A stretch of DNA of 19,069 nt from positions 1 to 19,069 of the forward strand of contig JAUNPM010000008.1 in NCBI GenBank assembly GCA_030536675.1, in the 5' to 3' direction. The notes beneath the pieces were generated by a model that saw only the letters and a program-made list of their open reading frames with translations, was not told the DNA's origin and did no database searches. This document shows, piece by piece, positions 1 through 8,800 of this stretch; the first letter of the stretch is position 1; every line of letters begins with the position of its first letter. The translations under genes and the position numbers were made by a program. Source of the DNA: Clostridia bacterium (GTDB lineage Bacteria > Bacillota > Clostridia > Lachnospirales > CAG-274).

Positions 1-77
1 CTTACGGTAAAAACAGATGAAGATAAAACAGCCGTAACAGCAAGTACGGAACAAAGCCTTGCGGTCGTTTTTTTCAT
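1..77 (-). CDS. Secreted protein, N-terminal fragment (runs off window)
   Basis: The minus strand starts at an ATG (77-75) and stays open to the window edge, giving 25 complete codons. They encode a typical signal peptide: M-K-K-T-T-A-R at the N-terminus, then a hydrophobic stretch of L, V, A and S residues. The start is supported by an AGGAG ribosome site about 11 bases upstream. No lipobox Cys follows in the visible part, and the mature protein is outside the window, so its function cannot be stated. It is read away from the EamA exporter gene and is separated from it by an AT-rich spacer with its own promoter-like sequence. Confidence 0.6.
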   Translation of the reverse strand, partial: MKKTTARLCSVLAVTAVLSSSVFTV

Positions 78-111
78 ATTCAATTCACTCTCCTGCATTT
101 ATTCATAATAC

Positions 112-141
112 GGTATAAATATACCAAGTTTAATTATATCA
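112..141 (-). promoter_or_regulatory. Extended -10 promoter plus short palindrome upstream of the partial secreted gene
   Basis: Read on the minus strand there is TGATATAAT (-10 hexamer at 138-133, TG extension at 141-140), followed seven bases later by the palindrome GGTATA-TT-TATACC (125-112), which would fall at the transcription start. I see no good -35. The palindrome could be an operator or a 5' UTR hairpin. The surrounding 78-178 stretch is almost pure A/T and holds no gene. Confidence 0.4.
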
Positions 142-178
142 AAAAATATTATATATTAATATTACAATATAATTAAAA

Positions 179-1045
179 TTATTGATTTGACGATTCCTTC
201 CTATTATATATAAAAAGGGAAACGGAAGCGCCGCATATTATTATATAGCCTGCTATGCTGTAAACATCGGGTATTTGTGAAAAGAAGAAAAATCCCAAAA
301 GGGCTGAAAAAATTATTTGAGTATAGTCAAATATTGAAATCTCTTTTGCAGGCGCATTTGAATATGCCGCTGTTATTGTAAACTGTCCTCCCGCTGCCGC
401 AGCTCCTGCAAGTATAAGGCATAACAACTGCCATATTTCCATATGCTCGTATCCCATAATTACAAAAGGAAGAACAGCAACGCAGCTGAATGCGGAGAAG
501 AAAAAAACTATCAAGGGTCCCTTTACTCCTCTCTGACCTAAAGCTCGTACAGCTGTGTAAGCGGCTCCTGCTCCCATTCCGCCCAGTGTGCCTGCAAGGG
601 AGGGCAAAACCTGAGTAAAATCAAGTGTGGGCTTTATAATAAAAAGACTGCCTATAAAAGCTGTCAATACACCGAGATATTGAATAATTTTAGGCTTTTC
701 TTTTAAAAATAACATTGAAAATAAAATTGCAAAAAAGGGTGAGAGCTTATTGAGCATAGAAGCGTCTGAAAGATTTAAATGATCTACCGCATAGAAGTTT
801 CCCAGTATACCTATTGTGCCCATTGCCGAACGAATTAATAAAAGCGGAATATCCCTTTTGTGGTAGTCAAAGCCTATTCCGTCTTTAAAGAGTATGAAAG
901 CGGCGGCAAGCATTGCTATAAAATTTCTGAAAAAACTTTTTTGAACTGTGGGCAGATCTCCCGAAAGCCTTACAAAGCAGTTCATAAGGGCAAAAAAGAA
1001 AGCTGACATTATAATATATATTATTGCTTTTTGTTTCTTATTCAT
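179..1045 (-). CDS. EamA/DMT-family membrane exporter
   Basis: This 288-residue protein is about ten hydrophobic helices arranged as two EamA repeats. The first repeat runs roughly residues 8-138, with a conserved stretch around S-D-A-S-M-L-N-K-L-S-P-F-F; the second runs about 150-280. It belongs to the drug/metabolite transporter superfamily (RhaT/YdcZ-like), cytoplasmic-membrane carriers that often export amino acids or other small metabolites. The substrate cannot be read from sequence. The ATG is preceded by GGAGGT at good spacing. It is the last gene of the minus-strand run headed by murG and follows thiT after a 63-bp gap that contains a hairpin, so its transcription may be partly uncoupled. 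Confidence 0.85.
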   Translation of the reverse strand: MNKKQKAIIYIIMSAFFFALMNCFVRLSGDLPTVQKSFFRNFIAMLAAAFILFKDGIGFDYHKRDIPLLLIRSAMGTIGILGNFYAVDHLNLSDASMLNKLSPFFAILFSMLFLKEKPKIIQYLGVLTAFIGSLFIIKPTLDFTQVLPSLAGTLGGMGAGAAYTAVRALGQRGVKGPLIVFFFSAFSCVAVLPFVIMGYEHMEIWQLLCLILAGAAAAGGQFTITAAYSNAPAKEISIFDYTQIIFSALLGFFFFSQIPDVYSIAGYIIICGASVSLFIYNRKESSNQ

Positions 1046-1074
1046 ATTGACCTCCGAAATTAATTAAATTTATA

Positions 1075-1104
1075 AAGCTGCCGATCTAATGAAACCGACA
1101 GCTT
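1075..1104 (-). terminator. Hairpin after thiT (weak terminator)
   Basis: The arms at 1075-1083 and 1096-1104 pair over 9 bp with one G-T wobble around a 12-base loop. Read on the minus strand the stem is followed by TTATAAATTT, a poor U tract. It probably gives partial termination between thiT and the EamA gene. Confidence 0.4.
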
Positions 1105-1108
1105 ATGT

Positions 1109-1792
1109 TTACATATCCTTTGCTATTTGTTTAACATATGCCAATGCTTTTGAAACGGAAGGTATTGAAATAATTACAAGTGTTATTATTCCTTCGGCAA
1201 AAATGTAAGATGCATTATACACAAATGAATAAACAGGTGCGTTCATACCTGTGCCCTCGGCATATGAGGCAAAAAATATAACGCCTGACAGCCATGCAAA
1301 AAACAGTCTTCCTATAATACCTGCCAAATAGCCTGCTTGAAGTCCGTACTTTTTGTTTGAAAAGAAACCTGAAAGTCCCAAGGCTCCAAAGGCAAGGGGA
1401 TAGTCTACAATTAATTGAGGTATTGTATAAAAAACAGGTTCTATTACAAATTGCAAAAGTCCGTAGGCAAAGCCTGTCATAATACCTGCTTTTGGTCCGT
1501 ACCAATAGCCAATAAGAACTATGAAAAGCATACTCAAAAGAGTAACCGAGCCTCCCAAGGGAAGTGAAAAAAGCTTTATCATAGATGTTACTATTGCAAG
1601 AGCTATTGCTATTGAGGAAAACACAAGCTGCTTTACGGAAAAGCGTGTTTTCTTTTCTTTTGGCTTAATAATAACGGCAAGTAAAATAAGAGCACATATT
1701 AATACAATGACTGTTATTATGCCCGCAGGCGTAAGTTTAAATACGCTTTCGTCCCAGTCGTTTGTTGTGGAGAAAGCAAAAATACGTGACAT
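1109..1792 (-). CDS. thiT: Energy-coupled thiamine transporter S-component ThiT
   Basis: This 227-residue membrane protein matches the ThiT/YuaJ family, the thiamine-binding S-component of an ECF transporter. Family features visible are L-G-G-S-V-T-L-L-S-M near residues 79-88, G-Y-W-Y-G-P-K-A-G-I near 95-104, G-L-L-Q, and the D-Y-P-L-A-F-G-A-L-G-L-S-G segment near 130-142. It is longer than minimal ThiT proteins (about 190 residues) because of an N-terminal helix (residues ~22-43) and a charged K-P-K-E-K-K linker, as I recall for clostridial members. It must pair with a shared EcfT/EcfA module, which is not in the window. It lies 43 bp after the copper-amine-oxidase-N gene with an AGGAGG ribosome site. 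I found no TPP riboswitch upstream. Confidence 0.88.
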   Translation of the reverse strand: MSRIFAFSTTNDWDESVFKLTPAGIITVIVLICALILLAVIIKPKEKKTRFSVKQLVFSSIAIALAIVTSMIKLFSLPLGGSVTLLSMLFIVLIGYWYGPKAGIMTGFAYGLLQFVIEPVFYTIPQLIVDYPLAFGALGLSGFFSNKKYGLQAGYLAGIIGRLFFAWLSGVIFFASYAEGTGMNAPVYSFVYNASYIFAEGIITLVIISIPSVSKALAYVKQIAKDM

Positions 1793-1835
1793 AAAAAAGT
1801 CCTCCTTATTACGGAAAAATTATATTTAAATTTTA

Positions 1836-2285
1836 TTAAAGACTGCCGAGAACAAGAGTATCACCTATTTTTAAGCCTGTGCTTAAATTTATTGAGGCTG
1901 TTTTTGTTTCGGCATCCCAATCAACATCTGCATTTATTGCTTCGCTTACAGCTCTTAAGGGAAGCATAAAGCTGCCGTCTATAATTTGCTGAGGAACGTC
2001 GGGTGTTATTTCTTTGCCGTTATATTTAAAGTATGTATTGCCTGACGTCATTTCTATTGTGTTGCTTCCTTTTGTAAGTGTAGCTGTTTTTGTTTCTGAA
2101 TTCCACTCTGCTGTATAGCCCAGCTGTTCAAAGACTCCTCTTACGGGAACCATTGTTCTGCCTTCAGTTATTGTGCCCTTTGCTGAAACAAGCACTCCGT
2201 TTACCTTAATGTTTACGCTTTCCTCTGCTGAAACCGGGGCTGCGGTCAATGCAAAAAGCGCAAATAAAAATAACAGTTTTTTCAT
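1836..2285 (-). CDS. Secreted copper amine oxidase N-terminal (stalk) domain protein
   Basis: This 149-residue protein has a clean signal peptide (M-K-K-L-L-F... ending ~A-P-V-S-A, residue 20). The rest is one Cu_amine_oxidN1 'stalk' domain: V-N-G near residue 29, G-R-T-M-V-P-V-R near 42-49 followed by G-V-F-E-Q-L-G, a W-N-S-E-T-K-T-A-T-L strand, then a second half repeating the logic with M-L-P-L-R-A-V-S-E-A and D-W-D-A-E-T-K-T-A-S. Despite its name the domain has no oxidase activity. In Firmicutes it is a common module of cell-surface proteins, and here it stands alone with no visible anchor. The gene starts 16 bp after the murG stop, so the two are almost certainly co-transcribed. Its role is unknown. 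Confidence 0.82.
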   Translation of the reverse strand: MKKLLFLFALFALTAAPVSAEESVNIKVNGVLVSAKGTITEGRTMVPVRGVFEQLGYTAEWNSETKTATLTKGSNTIEMTSGNTYFKYNGKEITPDVPQQIIDGSFMLPLRAVSEAINADVDWDAETKTASINLSTGLKIGDTLVLGSL

Positions 2286-2301
2286 ATGTTCACCTTCCCT
2301 T

Positions 2302-3366
2302 TTATTTTGTAGCTGCTTTTATTATTTCCATAACGGACTTAATGCCGTCTGAAGCCTGAGAGCTTTTCATATTGTTTATGTAGGTTTCTCTGTTGTTATA
2401 TACCTGATTTATTGCGTCAAAAAGACTTCCCTTTGTCATTTTTTCCTCGTCAAGAACTTGGGCAAAGCCCTGTTTTTTAAAACTTTCCGCATTTAAGATC
2501 TGATCCCCACGGCTGGCATTTTTGCCCAAGGGTATAAGAAGCATAGGCTTATGAAGAGCAAGAAATTCACATATTGCATTTGAGCCTGCTCTTGAAACAA
2601 CAAAATCAGAAGCTGCAAATATGTGAGTAAGTTCATCTGATATGTATTCAAACTGCTTATAGCCTGCTCTGTCTTTAAGTGTTTCGTCAATATTGCCTTT
2701 GCCGCATAAATGTATTATGTCATATTTGGGCAGAAGCTTATTTAAAAGCTCTCTTATGGAGTTGTTTACTTTAACAGAGCCCTGAGAACCGCCCATTACA
2801 AGCATTACAGGTTTGTTGCCGCTGAAATCGCAGATTTTAAGACCTTCCTCTCTCTTTCCCGTAAAAAGAGTATCTCTTATAGGAGTGCCTGTATATATTC
2901 CTTTATTGTCCTTAATGTGCTTTACCGCTTCGGGAAAAGTAGTGCACACGGCTTTTGCAAAGGGCATTGCAAGTTTGTTTGCAAGCCCGGGGGTAATGTC
3001 TGATTCGTGGCAAACTACATTTACTTTGTTTAATGCAGCGCCTATAACTACGGGAACGGCTACAAAGCCGCCCTTTGAAAATACAACATCGGGCTTTATT
3101 TTGTGAATAATGTGTTTTGCCTGTAAAATACCCTTGCAGACCTTAAATACATCGGAAAAATTCTTTGTGTCGAAATATCTTCTGAGTTTCCCGGAGCTTA
3201 TACCGTAATAGGTGACACCGCATTTTTTTATAAGTTCTTCTTCCATACCGCCTTTACTGCCTATGTAGTAAATTTCGTAACCTTGTTCTTTCAGGTGGGG
3301 TATGAGAGCTATATTGGGCGTAACGTGACCTGCCGTTCCGCCTCCAGTTAAAACTATTTTTTTCAT
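2302..3366 (-). CDS. murG: UDP-GlcNAc:undecaprenyl-PP-MurNAc-pentapeptide GlcNAc transferase MurG
   Basis: MurG converts lipid I to lipid II on the inner face of the membrane, the last cytoplasmic step of peptidoglycan precursor synthesis. The 354-residue length is typical. Visible motifs are the N-terminal G-G-G-T-A-G-H-V-T-P-N loop (residues 8-18), S-K-G-G-F-V near 97-102, H-E-S-D near 120, the nucleotide-binding G-G-S-Q-G-S-V-K-V-N near 191-200, and the C-terminal S-R-A-G-S-N-A-I-C-E-F-L-A segment near 258-270. The ATG is preceded by GGGAGG. It heads a minus-strand run with the stalk-domain gene and thiT and is not in a division/cell-wall (dcw) cluster within this window. A near-perfect promoter sits just upstream. 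Confidence 0.95.
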   Translation of the reverse strand: MKKIVLTGGGTAGHVTPNIALIPHLKEQGYEIYYIGSKGGMEEELIKKCGVTYYGISSGKLRRYFDTKNFSDVFKVCKGILQAKHIIHKIKPDVVFSKGGFVAVPVVIGAALNKVNVVCHESDITPGLANKLAMPFAKAVCTTFPEAVKHIKDNKGIYTGTPIRDTLFTGKREEGLKICDFSGNKPVMLVMGGSQGSVKVNNSIRELLNKLLPKYDIIHLCGKGNIDETLKDRAGYKQFEYISDELTHIFAASDFVVSRAGSNAICEFLALHKPMLLIPLGKNASRGDQILNAESFKKQGFAQVLDEEKMTKGSLFDAINQVYNNRETYINNMKSSQASDGIKSVMEIIKAATK

Positions 3367-3394
3367 AATATCCTCCCGTTACTTTTGTAAATTA

Positions 3395-3423
3395 ATTATA
3401 TATCTCTAATTAGATAATGTCAA
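3395..3423 (-). promoter_or_regulatory. Consensus sigma-A-type promoter for the murG run
   Basis: On the minus strand TTGACA (3423-3418) and TATAAT (3400-3395) are separated by exactly 17 bases, a full match to the vegetative consensus. Initiation would be near 3388, giving a short leader before the murG ATG at 3366. A second TTTGACAT lies about 32 bases further upstream without an equally good -10. Confidence 0.8.
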
Positions 3424-3550
3424 ACTTTATTTTTTAAGTGAAATAATGTAATGTCAAAATAGGAAACAAAAAATTGGTTAAATTTTATATTGAACATAGG
3501 GGCAGAATGTGGTAATGTTAAGAATATACCAACAAAGGAGAAATGATAAA

Positions 3551-5719
3551 ATGAAGAAATTTATATCTGTTTTGCTTAGCTCTGTAATGATGCTTTCGAG
3601 CTTTGCATATGCAAGCACCCCTCAAGTAATTTACGGAGATGCGGACGACAACGGCACGGTAAATGTGCTTGATGCGGTTTGTCTTCTTGACAAGGTGTTA
3701 AACAACAGTAAAATGCCTGTGGAAGATAAGGCAAATTATATGGATTATGTGGATCTGAATAATGACGGAAAGTTAAATTCCGCCGATGTTGCGGAAATAC
3801 TGCAAATAATTTTGGATAAGTCATATCAACCTGATAATATAACTACAGAGAGCACAACGGAGGTCACGGAGGATACGACCGAAGCATCAACACAGACGAT
3901 GGAGAGTACAACGGAAGAAACTACGGAGGAAACTACAGAAGAAACCACTGAAAGTACGACCGAAGCTACTACCGTTGAAACAAGGGTATGGAATATGAGC
4001 AGAAGTGAATTTGCGAGCCTTGAAATCATTACTTCAAATTTGACGGTAAACGGGCTTGAGCTTTATGCAACTTCCGCAAAGCCTATGAATATGTTTGCTG
4101 CTGATGAAACGTTGGACGGTGTTACATATACAAATGCTCTTAATTTGGGCGGCAAGGGCGGCACCGAGTACAGAAGTGCGGCATTTAATGTAAGCGGAAA
4201 GACAAGTATTGCTATTGTAATAAAATCAAGCGGCAGTGATGCGAGAACTCTTGATGTTGTTAGGGATGACGGAACCGTAATAAAAACTCTTGAGGCGGGA
4301 ACAACGATCAAGAAGTACAGCTTAAGCGTTGATTATACGGGAAAAATATATTTATATTCAGAAAACAAGGGTATAAATATATATGAAATAGTTTTAAACG
4401 GAAATGTGCCTCAAACTGAAACCACAACAGAGGGAACTACATTAAGCGAGACCACAACGGAAACAACAACCTTTAACGGAGATACTTCCGACGGAGTTGT
4501 TGTAAGTAATTTCAGCGACCTTAAAAATGAATTGGCTAAGAAAAACAATAAGATATATGTTAAGGGCACAATAGAGTGCAGTGAAAACATCAAGCTTTCA
4601 AACTTAAATGCAAATACTGAAATTTACGGACTTACAAATGAGGACGGAACAGCTGCCGTTCTTGATTTTGCTCCGTTAAGGGACAGCCTTAACAAATCAG
4701 GATCAGGCGGAACGGGAATAACAATGAGCGGAAGTCATTATAAATTCAGCAACATAATAATACAAAATGCAGGTGACTGCGGTATAAGAATTACAGGCTC
4801 CGACGCAGGATATTCCGAATTTAATAATTGTGTGTTCAGATATAACAACAATTCAGGTGTGTCTGTTACAAACGGCGGCTCACACAACACATTTAATTAT
4901 GTTGACAGCTACAGAAATGCCGACCTGATACAGAAAAACGGCGGAGATGCTGACGGATTTTCCGTTAAATTAAATGCAGGTGAAGAAAATAGGTTTTACA
5001 ACTGCAGAGCGTGGGAGAACAGCGACGACGGCTGGGACAGCTACGACAGAGGAACACCTTATATAGGAAGTGTTTATTATGAAGAGTGCCTTGCGTGGAA
5101 CAACGGCAATCCATATGTGTTTACAGGTGAGTATGACTATGAAAACGGATATGCTTTAGATAAAAATCTTGTTTATGTACAGGCAATACTTGAAAGCGAT
5201 CCCGATTTTGAACAGAAATACAACAGTCACAGTGTGACAAGCTGGCCGGAGCTGACTGTGAAGCTTTTGGGACACAGCAACAGCTATTCAAATATTCACA
5301 GTAAAAACTGGCAGGGCAATCCTAACGGCTTTAAATTCGGCTCTGCGGAAACACCTTCTTCATCTTACAGATATATTAAAAATTGTATAGCCTTTGACCA
5401 TTCAAATACCCCTAATCAAACTCCGGCAAAGGGCTTTGATCAAAATAACGGATATGCTTCTTATGATATTGAGAATGCCTTAAGTTTTAATAACGGACAA
5501 AATTATTGGATGGACAGAATGAGTGCAAAAAGCGCAACAGGTGTGTTTTACAGCTTTGGAGGCGGACAAAGTGATGCGGAGGGAGATCTTAACATTACGG
5601 TACCTGACGAAGCTAAGCAGGAGGAGCTTAAAAATACGGTGTATGCGTATAGAGATATGATTTATGATTATGTATATAATGATAAAATACCGGGTGAACA
5701 GCTGTGTAATGTTTTTTGA
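3551..5719 (+). CDS. Secreted pectate lyase, family PL9, with N-terminal dockerin
   Basis: I place the start at 3551, not at the in-frame ATG at 3509. The ATG at 3551 follows AAAGGAG (3534-3540) by 10 bases and opens directly into a signal peptide (M-K-K-F-I-S-V-L-L ... F-A-Y-A). Domains of the 722-residue product: type I dockerin ~29-91 with two good calcium loops (D30/D32/N34/D41 and D68/N70/D72/D79); Thr/Glu linker ~97-143; beta-rich domain of unknown identity ~145-284; second Thr-rich linker; right-handed parallel beta-helix ~315-710. Catalysis by PL9 enzymes is calcium-dependent beta-elimination of polygalacturonate. D468, D492, D493 and D496 have the same spacing I recall for the Pel9A calcium ligands, and K595 in N-G-F-K-F-G fits the catalytic lysine. 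The segment between calcium site and lysine is much longer than in Pel9A. Confidence 0.88.
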   Translation: MKKFISVLLSSVMMLSSFAYASTPQVIYGDADDNGTVNVLDAVCLLDKVLNNSKMPVEDKANYMDYVDLNNDGKLNSADVAEILQIILDKSYQPDNITTESTTEVTEDTTEASTQTMESTTEETTEETTEETTESTTEATTVETRVWNMSRSEFASLEIITSNLTVNGLELYATSAKPMNMFAADETLDGVTYTNALNLGGKGGTEYRSAAFNVSGKTSIAIVIKSSGSDARTLDVVRDDGTVIKTLEAGTTIKKYSLSVDYTGKIYLYSENKGINIYEIVLNGNVPQTETTTEGTTLSETTTETTTFNGDTSDGVVVSNFSDLKNELAKKNNKIYVKGTIECSENIKLSNLNANTEIYGLTNEDGTAAVLDFAPLRDSLNKSGSGGTGITMSGSHYKFSNIIIQNAGDCGIRITGSDAGYSEFNNCVFRYNNNSGVSVTNGGSHNTFNYVDSYRNADLIQKNGGDADGFSVKLNAGEENRFYNCRAWENSDDGWDSYDRGTPYIGSVYYEECLAWNNGNPYVFTGEYDYENGYALDKNLVYVQAILESDPDFEQKYNSHSVTSWPELTVKLLGHSNSYSNIHSKNWQGNPNGFKFGSAETPSSSYRYIKNCIAFDHSNTPNQTPAKGFDQNNGYASYDIENALSFNNGQNYWMDRMSAKSATGVFYSFGGGQSDAEGDLNITVPDEAKQEELKNTVYAYRDMIYDYVYNDKIPGEQLCNVF
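3908..3943 (+). repeat. 12-bp in-frame tandem repeat encoding T-T-E-E
   Basis: Three near-identical 12-bp units of pattern ACN-ACN-GAR-GAR lie in the linker of the PL9 lyase, flanked by decayed T-T-E-S/T-T-E-V units from about 3841 to 3985. This is a low-complexity surface-protein linker whose unit number probably varies between strains. Confidence 0.75.
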
Positions 5720-5738
5720 TAAAAATAAAATTTTTTGT

Positions 5739-5767
5739 AAAGGCGGATTTTTATCTGCCTTTAATTT
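5739..5767 (+). terminator. Intrinsic terminator after the PL9 lyase
   Basis: AAAGGCGGAT (5739-5748) pairs with ATCTGCCTTT (5753-5762) over 10 bp with one G-T wobble, a TTTT loop, and a T-rich tail. It follows the stop codon by 19 bases and separates the two lyase genes into distinct transcripts. Confidence 0.75.
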
Positions 5768-5809
5768 TTGCTTGGTTTTGTAAAAATTAAAGAAATTTAA
5801 TAATATTGC

Positions 5810-5838
5810 TTTTCATTTTTTGTTGAATATGATATAAT
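5810..5838 (+). promoter_or_regulatory. Extended -10 promoter for the PL1 lyase
   Basis: TGATATAAT (-10 hexamer 5833-5838, TG at 5830-5831) is preceded at 17 bases by TTTTCA (5810-5815), which matches the -35 consensus at four of six bases. With the upstream terminator this argues that the PL1 gene has its own transcription unit. Confidence 0.6.
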
Positions 5839-5842
5839 ATCA

Positions 5843-5859
5843 TTGAATTTACAATTCAA
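5843..5859 (+). promoter_or_regulatory. Palindrome at the PL1 transcription start (candidate operator)
   Basis: TTGAATT-TAC-AATTCAA is a perfect 7-bp inverted repeat beginning 5 bases after the -10 box, so it covers the predicted start site and lies just before the AAAGGAG ribosome site. Its position suits a repressor operator or a 5' UTR hairpin. The regulator is unknown. Confidence 0.45.
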
Positions 5860-5880
5860 AATAGAAAGGAGATCTAAAAA

Positions 5881-8800
5881 ATGACGAAAAGACTTACTGC
5901 TTTGGTTATGACTTTGGTTATGATTTTGTCTGTTGCGGGTGTTAATACATTTGCAAGATACAGTGTTGAGGACGGAAGTTATAATTATCGCAAAACCGAA
6001 GACGTTGAAGCAAGTATTGAGGGGGACAAGGTCGTTATAACATGGCCTGCCGTTGACAAAAGCGGAAATCTTATAAATGCAAATCCTCTTGAATCAGATT
6101 CTCTCTACGGAGATCCAAAGGGAAGCTGGACTTACCCTACACAGGGTATGATAATCGAATACCCCAATTGGAAAATTGACGGTACACATACAGCAAATCC
6201 CACACAGCTTAATACAGGGGAGTGCAATATACTTTACGGCTTGACCGATAATGTTACGGATTATCCCGTTGTGTGTGTAAGCGATAAAACTGGTGAAAAA
6301 ATAAAGGACGCATATATTGACGGAACAGTTGTTGCAAATAATTTTGCCACAGCGTACAAAATAGAGTACTCAAAGGACGGAGAAAAATGGACTCTCGATC
6401 ATATGATGACTACCGTAAATCACGGTAAAAAGCTCTACAGAAAAAATGATGACGGGACCTTTTCACAGGACTCAAAAAGTACATTTTTCCTTGAGGATCA
6501 GTATGTAGAGGCTCTTACGGGAAATCTTGAAGAAAACACGGAGTATTTCATAAGGGTTACGGCTACAAATGCCGCAAAAACAACTGACAACTTTAAGGAA
6601 TTTACAACTAAGATCACCACTCCACAGGGAGCGGTAAAATATCCCGCATTTCCCACTGTTGAGGGCGGAGGTACATATTCACAGGGCGGAAGAGGCACAG
6701 AAACACAGCCTGCCGATGTATATGTTGTAACAAATCTTACTGATTCTGTTTCAGATCCACAGCCGGGTTCTTTAAGATACGGACTTGAAAGACGTGACAG
6801 AAGTGACGGAAACAGTGAATATCCCAGAATTATAACTTTTGCTGTTGAGGGTGTTATAAATATTGACCCTGCCGCATCTAAGAGCGCAAGAAGATTTAAC
6901 ATAGGAAGCAACACCACCTTACTGGGACAAACTGCACCGGGAGAGGGAATAACGGTTTACGGAGCTTCAATTAAATTTACAGGTGAAAACATTATATCAA
7001 GATATATACGTTTCAGACTTGGTGAGGGATATGACCTTGACGCAGCTACTGCTACAGGTGAAAATATAGTAATAGACCACTGTACTTTCAGCTGGGGTGT
7101 TGATGAGAGCTTTTCAGCAAAGGAAATCATAAATTCAAGTATACAGTATAATATTATTGCAAACAGTATGACTTTCCCTGATAAAACTGGAGTAAACAAC
7201 AATGACGCTGAAATAAATGCAGGTGAAAGTGAAGCAAAGCACGGTATGGGTTCTATTATAAACGGTTCCGATGTTACATATACTCACAATTTGTGGGCTA
7301 ATCACGGAACAAGAAATCCTAGATTTGAGGGCGGCTTTACATACAACAGCGTAACATATGGCAATAAGCTTGAATTTTCAAACAATGTAATATATAACTG
7401 GGGTCACAACTCAGGCTATGGCGGTGAAAGAGGAAGCGGACAGACAAATATGATAGGAAACTATTATAAGCCGGGTCCAAACACTCTTGAAAAGGTTAAT
7501 ACAAGAATATTTGACATTGACGGAAGCACAAGCAAATATTATTTTAAAGACAATGTTATGACTTCAAGTGCCGAGGTAACTGCAAATAACAGATTGGGTT
7601 ATAATGATGTAAGTGACAGTGCTGTTTTATCCTCTCCTGTCGAGCTTGTTAATCCTTACAGCGCAACAAGTGCAGAAGAGGCTTATAACAAAGTTCTTGA
7701 TTCCGTAGGTGCAAGCTATGTAAGAGATGCACAGGATGCAAGATTGATAGATGAAGTTAAAAACGGCACAGGCGGATTTATAAATGATGAGTTTGAAGCA
7801 GGCGGTATCGGTACGGCAACAGGCTATCAGGCAGAAGCGCCAAAGGATACTGACGGGGACGGTATTCCCGATGAATGGGAAGCCTCTCACGGACTTGATC
7901 CTAATGACAAGAGTGACGCAACTGTTATAGTTACAGATGAAACTAAGTCATATTGCGGTTATACAAATGTTGAAGTATATGCAAATGATATTTTGGGAGA
8001 ATGGGAAGAAAGCACTGTTACATTAACAGCTCCCGAAAATCCCGTACCTTCAATAAACGGTATAACAAGCAGTGAGGACGGAGGTATTGTATCAAACGGA
8101 AACAGTACCGATGTTGTAAATTATACTGTTTTCAAGGGCTTTACATATTCTGTTGTAAAGAATATAGCAGGTGAATATGACAGCTATAAGATATTGTTAA
8201 ATGACAAGGTGCTCGCTGAAAATACAGATGAATTTACAATTCCTTCAGATTTGGAGGAAGGTATGTATTACCTTTCAGTGCTTGCAGAGGGAAATAAGGG
8301 AAGCGGAATATCTTCAACTGTGCATATTACTGTTGTTGACTCTGACGGAAAGGACAGCAATTTAGAAGGCTTTACATCTGTTGATATTGGTTCTGTGGGC
8401 GTTGACGGAAGCGACTATTACAATAAAAATACAAATGAGCTTGTTTCAACAGGTGCGGGACATATGGGAATATTAAATACAAGCTCAACACAAAATCCCG
8501 ATGCCTTTCACTTTAATTATACAACCGTTACGGGTGATTTTACATTTACCGCAAAAATGGACAATCTTGCAAAGCTTGACTATATGCAGCAGTCAGGTCT
8601 TATGGTAAGAGGAAGCCTTGATGAAAAGAGCGAGTTCTATATGCCTTCACTTACATACATTAAGGGTGAGGACTATGAAGGTCTTATTGATATAGCGGGA
8701 AATACTACAAAGGCTAAGAATGTGAGAACAATGTACAGAAGTACAGACGGAGGAAGCATTTTATATACAAATAATATGCTTGGTGTGGCTGCTGTGAGAG

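Noticed and set aside
1793..1835. TPP riboswitch in front of thiT
   Set aside because: Only 43 bp separate thiT from the preceding gene, and no thi-box sequence is visible there.
3908..3943. CRISPR-like short repeats
   Set aside because: The 12-bp units are contiguous, in frame and without spacers; they encode a linker. No CRISPR array, tRNA or rRNA was seen in the window.
3826..4029. Minus-strand frame rich in Ser-Val repeats
   Set aside because: It is the complement of the Thr/Glu repeat linker of the PL9 lyase.
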